DNA from: RECH01 sp964431105
GTDB taxonomy: Bacteria; Cyanobacteriota; Cyanobacteriia; RECH01
NCBI GenBank assembly: GCA_964431105.1
Contig: CAYSIR010000273.1
Coordinates: 1 to 5,740 of the forward strand
DNA: 5,740 nt
Reading direction: 5' to 3'
The translations under genes and the position numbers were made by a program. The notes beneath the pieces are model-generated. The model worked only from the letters and a program-made list of their open reading frames with translations, was not told where the DNA came from and did no database searches. Position 1 is the stretch's first letter. Every line of letters begins with the position of its first letter. Below, piece after piece: positions 1-5,740 of the stretch.

Positions 1-21
1 TACGCTCAATAATTGTGTTTT

Positions 22-49
22 AGGGAAACGGGATTTCTCAACTTTCCCT
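22..49. other. Short inverted repeat upstream of the DUF4168 gene
   Basis: AGGGAAA (22-28) is perfectly complementary to TTTCCCT (43-49), giving a 7-bp stem with a 14-nt loop. It is followed by TAGCTTTTG, which is only a weak T-run. It could be the terminator of a gene lying upstream of the window, or a leader structure of the gene starting at 79. Only the repeat itself is visible; its function is inference. Confidence 0.3.
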
Positions 50-78
50 TAGCTTTTGATGAATGAAATTTTAGACTT

Positions 79-564
79 ATGCTGACCTCAAAATTTGCGA
101 AAAGTGCGTTGATTTCGATCGCACTGCTAGGCTTTTCTGGAGCAGGTATTGCTTCAGCTCAGACACCAATGCCGCCTCAGCCAGAGCCAGCTCAGACAGA
201 AGTTTCGGATCGCCAAATCGATCAGTTTGTTAATGCTTACCAGACGATTCAGCAGGTTCAGGCTCAGGCACAACAGGATATGGTCGCGGCTGTGGAAGCG
301 GAAGGGCTGACGGTAGAAGAATTTCAAGACATTGCCCAAGCTCAGCAGTCTCCAGAATCCACAGCAGATGTTTCTCAAACCCAGGCTGAGCAGTTTGCGG
401 CTGCCTCTGAACGTATTGCATCTATTGATGCAAGTGCAACGCAAGAGATTCAGACCGCTATTCAGTCTGAGGGGTTAACGCCGGAAGAGTTTGAGCAAAT
501 TTTGACTCTTGCTCGCCAAGACCCTGCCTTACAAGATCAAATCAATCAACGGCTTGCTCAATAA
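79..564 (+). CDS. DUF4168 domain-containing exported protein
   Basis: This 161-aa protein has a Sec signal peptide: basic n-region (K5, K8), hydrophobic core about 10-22, and a likely signal peptidase I site ASA|Q after residue 27. The mature part is Gln/Ala/Glu-rich and predicted helical. A Pro-rich stretch (29-38) precedes two similar helical units at about 47-90 and 103-147. Each unit contains a QF motif, an Ala/Gln-rich helix and the signature EGLTxEEF (75-82 and 131-138). The C-terminal pattern, LARQDPALQDQINQRL, fits my recollection of DUF4168, a family of unknown function common in cyanobacteria and proteobacteria. Length is normal for the family. The ATG at 79 is chosen because it directly precedes a complete signal peptide; the Shine-Dalgarno is weak. 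The protein is probably periplasmic. A small lipoprotein-like gene follows 45 bp downstream on the same strand with no clear terminator between them, so co-transcription is plausible. Biochemical function is unknown. Confidence 0.85.
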   Translation: MLTSKFAKSALISIALLGFSGAGIASAQTPMPPQPEPAQTEVSDRQIDQFVNAYQTIQQVQAQAQQDMVAAVEAEGLTVEEFQDIAQAQQSPESTADVSQTQAEQFAAASERIASIDASATQEIQTAIQSEGLTPEEFEQILTLARQDPALQDQINQRLAQ

Positions 565-609
565 CCTTGCGCCTTTCAGGCTTTCGCTGTAGTTAACTGA
601 GATTGTGTT

Positions 610-774
610 ATGAAATTTTCCTCCTGGATCTCGCTTTCCCTGATCGCTGGCGTATCTGCCCTCGGCGTAGCTTGCGCTCCGAGTGAATCGCCATCTGAAC
701 CTTTACCAGAGAACACCGATCCAATTGAAATGCCAGAAGAGCCGAGTGAGCCTGCAGAAGAGCCGGGTCAATGA
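610..774 (+). CDS. Small lipoprotein-like acidic peptide, possibly truncated
   Basis: This is a 54-aa reading frame starting MKFSSWISLSLIAGV. It has a short basic n-region, a hydrophobic core (about 5-20) and a lipobox-like LGVAC with the candidate lipidated Cys at residue 22. The remainder (23-54) is low-complexity, rich in Ser, Pro and Glu (acidic SEP/EEP repeats), and has no fold I recognise. A weak TGAG lies 8 nt before the ATG. It follows the DUF4168 gene by 45 bp on the same strand, so an envelope operon is possible. The TGA at 772-774 lies inside an imperfect 18-nt repeat, and the frame stays open afterwards for 14 codons of the same composition until TAG at 817-819. The annotated end may therefore be a recent premature stop, with the ancestral product being 69 residues. 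The signal and lipobox favour a real gene, but the short length and lack of a known family keep confidence moderate. Confidence 0.6.
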   Translation: MKFSSWISLSLIAGVSALGVACAPSESPSEPLPENTDPIEMPEEPSEPAEEPGQ

Positions 775-862
775 GAAAAGCCGGGTCAACCAGACGATTC
801 CATGGAAGAGTCGAACTAGAAGGGTCGAACTTGTTGACCATGCAGGGTTCAATGCATCTCAC

Positions 863-965
863 CCTATCTCACCGTGACGGATATTCTCTGATGTGATGCT
901 ACCGGGCGGCTTACCACGGATTACCGACCAGCGTAAATGCCGCCCAAAAGAAGGGGTGAGATAGG
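863..965. repeat. Nested inverted repeats at the convergent gene ends
   Basis: CCTATCTCACC (863-873) is the exact reverse complement of GGTGAGATAGG (955-965), an 11-bp arm pair with an 81-nt spacer. Inside that spacer GGGCGGC (904-910) pairs with GCCGCCC (939-945), a 7-bp stem that encloses the stop codon of the large minus-strand gene (911-913). The left arm is itself part of a 10-bp tandem duplication, ATCTCACC at 856-863 and 866-873. There is no T-run, so this is not a classical intrinsic terminator. Folding into a 3'-end structure in the converging transcripts is inference. Confidence 0.5.
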
Positions 966-3900
966 TTATCCTCTCCAGAGAAAATGAGCGATGAGGGCAA
1001 GATGGTGCGATCGCCCGCTGCATTGACCAAAACCCCATTTTCAATCCGAATATTGCCGCTGATCATGTCGATTTGGGTCAGTTGTACAGCACTGGCTTTA
1101 ATTGGAGCCGATCGCAAATTTCGGTAAAACTCCCGCATGAAGGCAAGAGTAGCGCGATCGCTAACATACCAAAGACTAGCCAACACCGATTTTACGCCTA
1201 CTTGCACGGCCGATCCGGCAAACCCTAGCTCAGCCTCAACGTCGCCCAGCGCCGTCCGGCAAGCACTCAACACCAGCAGTTCGGCCGGGGGAGTATCTAG
1301 CCCTAATTCTCGAATATCATCCAGGCTCAGTTGCCGATCCCACAGTTGGATATAGGAATTTGATAAATCGCCTGGTCTAAATTCGCCGTGGGTAGCTAGG
1401 TGAACAATGCCATAGGGCGTTTGCTCTCGCAGCGATCGCAAGTTTTCTGATGTGAATGCCTCGTTCAGAAATGCCGTTCCTTGCCAAAGGTCATCAGCAA
1501 TCACGTTAATTTCGACCGGAACGCCCGGCAGCGGAGCCTGATTCTCAAACTCTGAGGCTCCCATGGCCAGCACTTCTGAATTTCGTACATCGTTATAGCG
1601 GGTATCCGTCAGACTCAGGCTTGGCATCAATCCCGCGCTGAACTGTTCGATCAAATATTGGTTGCCATCGTGCAGTGCCGCGACCGGAAGCGATCGCAAC
1701 CCTTCCGCCATAATGAATACCAAATTTTCAACCTCTTGTTCTAGCAAGTCTGGCAACAGCGGCGTGATTATCCAGCTATAGAGCTGTTGGGCAGGGGGTA
1801 GGTACTGACCAGGGCGACTGCGGCGATCGGTAACGTGACGGCGAAATTCATTAGCTTCGTCAATGACCTGCTGACGAGTGACATTGGGCAACCGCACGCG
1901 AATCGGATCACCTGACTCCAGCACCAGCAGTAATTCCAAAATGTCATCTGGGCTGGGTTCTACCGTAGTCAACACATTTTCTGACTGCACCGTTCGGTCT
2001 AGATGTCGAGCAACATTCACGCTGGCGCTAGTTTCGATCGCGCTGAAATCATTGGGGCGGTTGATGGTTGCCGGAATAAAATCGACATAAATGATGGCGG
2101 GCTTGATTCCTGTTTCTCGTTCAATTGTTTGCAGTATGATTTGCCCTTCATCCAAGGTGACGACAGGAATCGGATCGCCTGTAGGAACACTCGGCGGCGT
2201 ACTGCTCGTGCGCGTGGGCGGGATGCTGTCGCAAAAGGGTGGACAGGAAACGTTTGGCAACTCCGGCGGTGTTGGCGTTGGAGTCGGCGTTGGAGTCGGC
2301 GTCGGCGTTGGCGTTGGCGTCGGAGTCGGCGTTGGAGTCGGCGTTGGAGTCGGCGTCGGGGTTGGAGTCGGCGTTGGAGTCGGCGTTGGCGTTGGAGTGG
2401 GCGTTGGCGTTGGAGTGATCGGAGCCTGAATATCAACTGCGATCGCCACAGGTGCAGACTGAGCCAGTACCGGATTGCCATTATCCAAATCCGCTGCCCG
2501 TAGGGTAAACGCATCAGGAATCAGCCCAGACTCGCCCGCTGGAGGAACATATTCAAATTCGTCGCCCGGCGAAATGATGCTGCCTGGAGCCAACGGACTG
2601 CCATTCCGCCGTAATTCTCCCCGGACGTTAGTCAATCGCACCAGCGTATTGTCGCGGTTGATGTCTCCGATAGATAGGGTCAGATCGGCATACGTTAGAG
2701 CGATCGGCTGATCTATGTCTGTCTCGAAGGGAATCGTCGTGGCAGCTAGCTCCGGTGCATCGTTGATCGATGTGATGCGGATGCCCAATTCCTCCACATC
2801 ATTCAGGAATGTCCGTACTCGTTCCCCGGTTTCGGGCACTGGAAAACTGGTTTCTGCATCGCCCACCAGAAGTTGTGCGGTTCTGGCTTCAAGGCTGCTT
2901 GCTGTTCCGTTTTGCTGGCTAGTATCGCCAATTGTAAAGGGAACGTTGTCGGGGCCACCCGCGTGAGTAATACGGATTGTGCCACTTGCATCAACCACTT
3001 CACCCAAGGATTCATCAAAGAAGCTACCGTCGGTGCTAATACTAGGGCGGCCACCACCAAAGATGCTACCGGTCAATAAAACGCGATCGCCCGTAATCGT
3101 GACATCACCGCCTTCCCCAAAGAAAGCACTGGTATCGATCGCTTCAATCACCACATCGCCGGATGGGTTGGTGGCATCCTCCAGGTCGAGCGTGCGGATG
3201 TCCTGAAATGGATTATTCGGATCATTCACGCTCAAAATGAGGACAGTTCCAGCCGTGCCACCGCCTTCACCCGGAGGACTGGTGTCAATCTCGCCTAGTT
3301 GAATGTCATCGTTGGAAAGTACCGTAACATCTGCATCCGCAAAGTCAAATCTAAACCCATTGATTTCCATGGACAAGTCACCCGCTTGCACACCATTAGG
3401 GGCAATCAGGCTGATGCTACCAGTGTCACCGAATCCAAGTGGGCCACCGCCGCCTCTCGTGTCAAGATTGCCTGCACGAATCCGAGCCGCAGAAATAGAA
3501 ATATCGCCGCCCAAGGTTCGGATTGTATCGTCGGGGTTCATCCGAAAAATGCCCACTCGGTTCTGATCCGAATCTGCAATGATAGTCAGTGAAAATCCTT
3601 CTCCACCAGCCCTTAGCTCGTTATCTGCTAGATCTTCAATGATGATGTTGTTGGTGGCTTCCAGAATGGTATCGGTAAATAACAGAGAATTTTCTAGGGC
3701 TTGTTCCGAAATCGTGAAGGTGGCACCGGGAGAGTCACCCGCCAGAATTTCGTCATCGGTAAGTTCGCCGTCCTGGGCTTCTGGGCCAGCCCCGCTCACC
3801 ACAATGATGTTTTCTGGGTCGAGCAGCAGCATTCCCTGCTGGCCATTGGGCGCAAGGGTACTGACCTGTCCGCGAAAAACCAGGGTTTCTAATCCAGAGA

Positions 3901-5236
3901 TTTCGACAAAGCCACCATCACCGCCCCGATCGCCCGCTTCGGCTGAGATGGTGCCGCGAAAGATGGTCGTACCGTCTGACCACAAAATCACCGTGCCGCC
4001 GTCAGCTACATTTAGTCCATTGGCAAAAATCACAGAGGCTTCATCAACGATAGTGACTTGAGAATTGGGAATCGCCTCATTGCCCTGATAGCCGCCGCCA
4101 ATCCGCACTCGTCCGGCATTAGTGCCCGAAGCGTCGATCGCGGCATCCATCACCCCAATGCGATCGCCTACGATGTTAATTTCAGAACTGATTTCAGAAC
4201 CCAGTCCCAATTGGGTCGAGGCATCGAGCGTACCAGATGCGATCGCCGTACCGCTTTCAGTCGGGATGGGTGAGTCAGAGCCGCTTAGGTAAACCGTGCC
4301 GTCACTACCTACCCGCACATCAGTCGCATTTTGCCAGCCGGGTTGGGTCAGCAATGCCGGTAAATCCAGCGGGGTAATGGTGCTAGTGGGGGTCGTTTCC
4401 AGATCAAGGCTGAGGGCCATGCCGTCTTGCCCAATGCGAACAGACTGCCCGCCATCGATCGCCGCTAGCGTAATCGTGCCGCCGGGAGCCGTCAGCGTTC
4501 CGGTATTGATCACCGTGCCGCCAATCAACGACAGCGACTCGCCCGCCGGAACCGCCAGGTTGCCAGCATTCACGATCGCCCCCGGAGAGGTTGCCGTAAA
4601 CGAAAATCCGCTGGGATTGCCGACCAATGCTTGATAGTTGCTGGTTTCAAAGATATTGAATGAGCGATCGCCAAAGCCAATGCCATCTGCTGTCGTTGCC
4701 GTAAATGAACCCGGCACATCCAACCGGGCATTGGAGCCGAAAATAATGCCGTTGGGGTTCAGCAAATACAGATTGGCATTGCTGCCCGTCACCCGAATCA
4801 GCCCGTCAATCAATGAAGCATTGCCACCGACAATCCGCCCCAACACATTACGAATGTCGGCATCGGTGCGGAAGTTAGCCAATTGATCCGCTGTTAGCCC
4901 AAATTCTTCAAAACTATGGAATAGATTAGCCCCATCGCGGGACGTGCTGCCGCCCTCAATCAAGATGCGATCGCCCCTGTTTTGCACCGCTGTGCCCGTG
5001 CCGTCATTCGCTGGGGTTACTTGAGCCATGGCAGGAACCGTCAACCCAGCAACCAGGGCCATAGCCAGCAACCAGGATTCGGTCAACAGATGAAACGGCT
5101 GGCAAGATGAACCAGAACGCAACAGCAGTAACCATCGAAAGTTATTAAGAACAGTGCGATTCATACGTTTGATTGAGTGAGACGATCTAAAAGAACTCGA
5201 TTCCGACAATATTTTAGGCAATACTTCAAATAACAT
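911..5236 (-). CDS. TPS (filamentous haemagglutinin-type) exoprotein with C-terminal CHAT protease domain
   Basis: This 1441-aa protein is predicted to be secreted by two-partner secretion and to carry a caspase-like cysteine protease. The signal peptide ends at AMA|Q (after residue 71). The TPS/haemagglutination domain (about 75-330) is marked by NLFHSFEEFGL (104-114) and LLNPNGIIFGSNARLDVPGSF-type sequence (NPNG at 160-163). A Gly/Asp/Thr-rich beta-helix-like region (about 330-810) includes GMLLLDPENI (468-477), typical of cyanobacterial haemagglutinin-like proteins. A cadherin-like segment follows (about 818-936, NDAP at 825-828). Then come a pure Thr-Pro linker (941-990), CPPFC (998-1002), and the CHAT region (about 1025-1441). 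CHAT motifs are HLATHGEF with candidate catalytic His1283, LSACRTALGD with Cys1326, and a terminal HPFFWAAFTLVGNPW. The dyad is intact, so the protease may be active. Met1 gives a 71-residue signal region and Met25 (5162-5164) a 47-residue one; neither has a good Shine-Dalgarno. No TpsB partner lies in the window. Domain calls are strong; substrate and localisation are inference. Confidence 0.93.
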   Translation of the reverse strand: MLFEVLPKILSESSSFRSSHSIKRMNRTVLNNFRWLLLLRSGSSCQPFHLLTESWLLAMALVAGLTVPAMAQVTPANDGTGTAVQNRGDRILIEGGSTSRDGANLFHSFEEFGLTADQLANFRTDADIRNVLGRIVGGNASLIDGLIRVTGSNANLYLLNPNGIIFGSNARLDVPGSFTATTADGIGFGDRSFNIFETSNYQALVGNPSGFSFTATSPGAIVNAGNLAVPAGESLSLIGGTVINTGTLTAPGGTITLAAIDGGQSVRIGQDGMALSLDLETTPTSTITPLDLPALLTQPGWQNATDVRVGSDGTVYLSGSDSPIPTESGTAIASGTLDASTQLGLGSEISSEINIVGDRIGVMDAAIDASGTNAGRVRIGGGYQGNEAIPNSQVTIVDEASVIFANGLNVADGGTVILWSDGTTIFRGTISAEAGDRGGDGGFVEISGLETLVFRGQVSTLAPNGQQGMLLLDPENIIVVSGAGPEAQDGELTDDEILAGDSPGATFTISEQALENSLLFTDTILEATNNIIIEDLADNELRAGGEGFSLTIIADSDQNRVGIFRMNPDDTIRTLGGDISISAARIRAGNLDTRGGGGPLGFGDTGSISLIAPNGVQAGDLSMEINGFRFDFADADVTVLSNDDIQLGEIDTSPPGEGGGTAGTVLILSVNDPNNPFQDIRTLDLEDATNPSGDVVIEAIDTSAFFGEGGDVTITGDRVLLTGSIFGGGRPSISTDGSFFDESLGEVVDASGTIRITHAGGPDNVPFTIGDTSQQNGTASSLEARTAQLLVGDAETSFPVPETGERVRTFLNDVEELGIRITSINDAPELAATTIPFETDIDQPIALTYADLTLSIGDINRDNTLVRLTNVRGELRRNGSPLAPGSIISPGDEFEYVPPAGESGLIPDAFTLRAADLDNGNPVLAQSAPVAIAVDIQAPITPTPTPTPTPTPTPTPTPTPTPTPTPTPTPTPTPTPTPTPTPTPTPTPTPPELPNVSCPPFCDSIPPTRTSSTPPSVPTGDPIPVVTLDEGQIILQTIERETGIKPAIIYVDFIPATINRPNDFSAIETSASVNVARHLDRTVQSENVLTTVEPSPDDILELLLVLESGDPIRVRLPNVTRQQVIDEANEFRRHVTDRRSRPGQYLPPAQQLYSWIITPLLPDLLEQEVENLVFIMAEGLRSLPVAALHDGNQYLIEQFSAGLMPSLSLTDTRYNDVRNSEVLAMGASEFENQAPLPGVPVEINVIADDLWQGTAFLNEAFTSENLRSLREQTPYGIVHLATHGEFRPGDLSNSYIQLWDRQLSLDDIRELGLDTPPAELLVLSACRTALGDVEAELGFAGSAVQVGVKSVLASLWYVSDRATLAFMREFYRNLRSAPIKASAVQLTQIDMISGNIRIENGVLVNAAGDRTILPSSLIFSGEDNLSHPFFWAAFTLVGNPW
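2270..2416 (-). repeat. Thr-Pro minisatellite coding for the (TP)25 linker
   Basis: These 147 bp encode, on the minus strand, alternating Thr and Pro from residue 941 to 989, completed by Pro990 as 25 uninterrupted TP dipeptides. The DNA is a 6-bp repeat with a visible 12-bp higher-order unit, ACT-CCA-ACG-CCG, plus scattered synonymous variants (CCC, ACC, ACA). Because the unit is a multiple of three, copy-number changes would preserve the frame and only alter linker length. Pro-alternating sequences form extended, stiff linkers. Here the linker separates the cadherin-like/beta-helix stalk from the CHAT domain, so it probably acts as a spacer. Confidence 0.95.
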
Positions 5237-5547
5237 TCATGCAAGCTGCGCGATTCACTGACCCAAAATTCTGCCCTGGGCGCAGAAGCCGCTCACAGAA
5301 CCTTAAAACCATGCAACCATCAGGTCTTCTGCTGAGTGGCTGGTGTTTCGGCTGTTTTGTCAGGTAATCCGACAACAAACTCAGTCCTTTGGATCACTGA
5401 CGACCTGAAACGAATAGCCCGTTATCACTAGCGCGGTGCAGCTATGGCCGCAGCAGTGCGGATGGCAATGGAATGTGCTTCAAACGCTACGCTCTAACGG
5501 TAAGCTTTTCCGCCAATGAGCAGTAGACCCCTGGGGACGATCGCCCA
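5237..5547. other. Intergenic region with no supported gene
   Basis: This gap separates the divergent starts of the large minus-strand gene and the partial plus-strand frame, so it should hold promoters for both. I see no reading frame longer than about 18 codons with a credible start, no tRNA-like structure and no convincing -35/-10 pair. Small dyads exist: TTGTC (5357-5361) with GACAA (5371-5375), and CCGCA (5448-5452) with TGCGG (5457-5461). Neither is strong enough to call as an operator or terminator. Confidence 0.5.
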
Positions 5548-5740
5548 ATGTTCAGGATTATTGCAATCGCCTCTACCGTTATAGCCTTTGTTGTAGCGCT
5601 AATTTTTGGACTGGCTCTGTCTTGGGGGCGCGATCGCCCGGTCAGTTCGATGGGTCAGTTTGATGGGTCAGTTCGATCGCGGCAGGTCACGTTTGCAAAT
5701 CCCTGTATTGCCCTCATCCCCCACCCCCCTTCGACAAGCT
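5548..5740 (+). CDS. Possible small membrane protein, partial at the window edge
   Basis: An open frame starts at ATG 5548 and runs to the window end without a stop (64 codons). The N-terminus, MFRIIAIASTVIAFVVAL, continues to about residue 25 as one strongly hydrophobic segment. A WGRDR sequence follows, giving a predicted single-pass anchor or uncleaved signal with a basic flank. GGGGA ends 10 nt before the ATG and could serve as the ribosome binding site. The downstream part is less gene-like: it passes through a 13-bp tandem repeat whose unit is not a multiple of three, then through C-rich sequence resembling an intergenic repeat. It may therefore be the start of a real gene, a short peptide ending just outside, or chance. 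I recognise no family. It is divergent from the TPS-CHAT gene. Confidence 0.3.
   Translation, partial: MFRIIAIASTVIAFVVALIFGLALSWGRDRPVSSMGQFDGSVRSRQVTFANPCIALIPHPPSTS
5640..5678. repeat. Three-copy 13-bp direct tandem repeat
   Basis: Three adjacent copies are visible: GGTCAGTTCGATG (5640-5652), GGTCAGTTTGATG (5653-5665) and GGTCAGTTCGATC (5666-5678). Copies 1 and 3 differ only in the last base, and copy 2 has one C-to-T change relative to copy 1. A HIP1 site (5630-5637) lies immediately upstream. Short tandem repeats of this kind are common in cyanobacterial intergenic DNA, which argues mildly against coding function here. Confidence 0.85.
5706..5740. repeat. Possible start of a dispersed intergenic repeat
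   Basis: The C-rich stretch CCCTCATCCCCCACCCCCC followed by TTCGACAAGCT resembles elements that I recall as being scattered through intergenic regions of many filamentous cyanobacterial genomes. The element is cut by the window edge. Identification rests on resemblance only. Confidence 0.35.

Larger units (their letters stand above)
1007..5637. repeat. HIP1 palindromes (GCGATCGC), at least eleven copies
   Basis: Perfect GCGATCGC octamers start at 1007, 1154, 1432, 1690, 2439, 3083, 4160, 4239, 4664, 4967 and 5630. This density is far above chance for an 8-mer and is the well-known highly iterated palindrome of many cyanobacteria. I found none in positions 1-1006. Ten of the eleven lie inside the large minus-strand coding region and one is in the partial frame near the right edge. 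They support the taxonomic assignment; no local function is claimed. Confidence 0.9.

Noticed and set aside
784..839. Hairpins after the lipoprotein gene (GGTCAAC 784-790 with GTTGACC 833-839, and the TTCCATGGAA palindrome at 798-807) as an intrinsic terminator
   Set aside because: The long arm pair has a 42-nt loop, the palindrome is short, and no T-run follows either, so a terminator call is not supported.
608..877. Alternative frames on both strands over the small lipoprotein (minus-strand 84 codons, plus-strand 64 codons)
   Set aside because: Their products are Arg/Ser-rich with no signal or domain, whereas the 610 frame has a signal sequence and lipobox at its start.
2270..2416. CRISPR-like appearance of regularly spaced repeats
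   Set aside because: The units are contiguous 6/12-bp repeats without unique spacers and are in frame as Thr-Pro codons.
2091..2429. Plus-strand reading frame encoding a long Val-Gly repeat
   Set aside because: It is the antisense image of the Thr-Pro repeat in the large minus-strand gene; the 6-bp unit keeps several frames open. The flanking residues show no domain and there is no good start.
2017..2514. Arg/Gln-rich minus-strand and Arg/Trp-rich plus-strand frames across the same repeat
   Set aside because: Low-complexity frames produced by the repeat in alternative phases, fully overlapping the well-supported TPS-CHAT coding frame.
3579..4061. 160-codon plus-strand frame rich in Ser and Pro
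   Set aside because: Antisense shadow of the Gly/Asp/Thr-rich beta-helix region. It has no recognisable motif and lies wholly within a coherent protein on the other strand.
5357..5375. TTGTC-GACAA dyad as an operator upstream of the large gene
   Set aside because: Only 5 bp per arm with imperfect extension, about 120 bp from the start codon, and no recognised regulator consensus.

Overview
The window looks like cyanobacterial chromosome. The palindrome GCGATCGC (HIP1), which is hugely over-represented in many cyanobacteria, occurs at least eleven times in 5.7 kb. The proteins also belong to types common in cyanobacteria: a small exported DUF4168 protein, and a filamentous-haemagglutinin-type (two-partner secretion, TPS) exoprotein fused to a CHAT protease domain. 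Architecture and composition suggest a filamentous, Leptolyngbya/Oscillatoria-like organism, but the genus cannot be fixed from this sequence.

Layout. Positions 1-78 are the leader of the first gene and contain a small inverted repeat. At 79-564 (+) lies a 161-aa DUF4168 protein with a Sec signal peptide and an internal duplication. It is followed 45 bp later (610-774, +) by a 54-aa lipoprotein-like peptide. The frame of that peptide continues for 14 more codons past a TGA that falls inside a short tandem repeat. These two genes converge on one very large minus-strand gene at 911-5236 (1441 aa). The convergent gap and the 3' end of the large gene carry two nested inverted repeats. Positions 5237-5547 hold no gene that I can support. 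A partial plus-strand reading frame with one predicted membrane segment starts at 5548 and leaves the window. It crosses a three-copy 13-bp tandem repeat and ends in C-rich sequence that resembles a dispersed intergenic repeat.

The dominant gene encodes, in order: a signal peptide, a TPS/haemagglutination domain, a long cysteine-free beta-helix-like passenger, a cadherin-like module, an uninterrupted run of 25 Thr-Pro dipeptides, a CPPFC motif, and a complete CHAT domain with its His-Cys dyad. My reading is a surface or secreted adhesin-like stalk that presents a caspase-like protease on an extended linker. Its TpsB outer-membrane transporter is not in the window. I see no evidence for a functional link between this gene and the two convergent small genes, beyond all being exported envelope proteins. 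No RNA genes, CRISPR arrays or insertion sequences were recognised.
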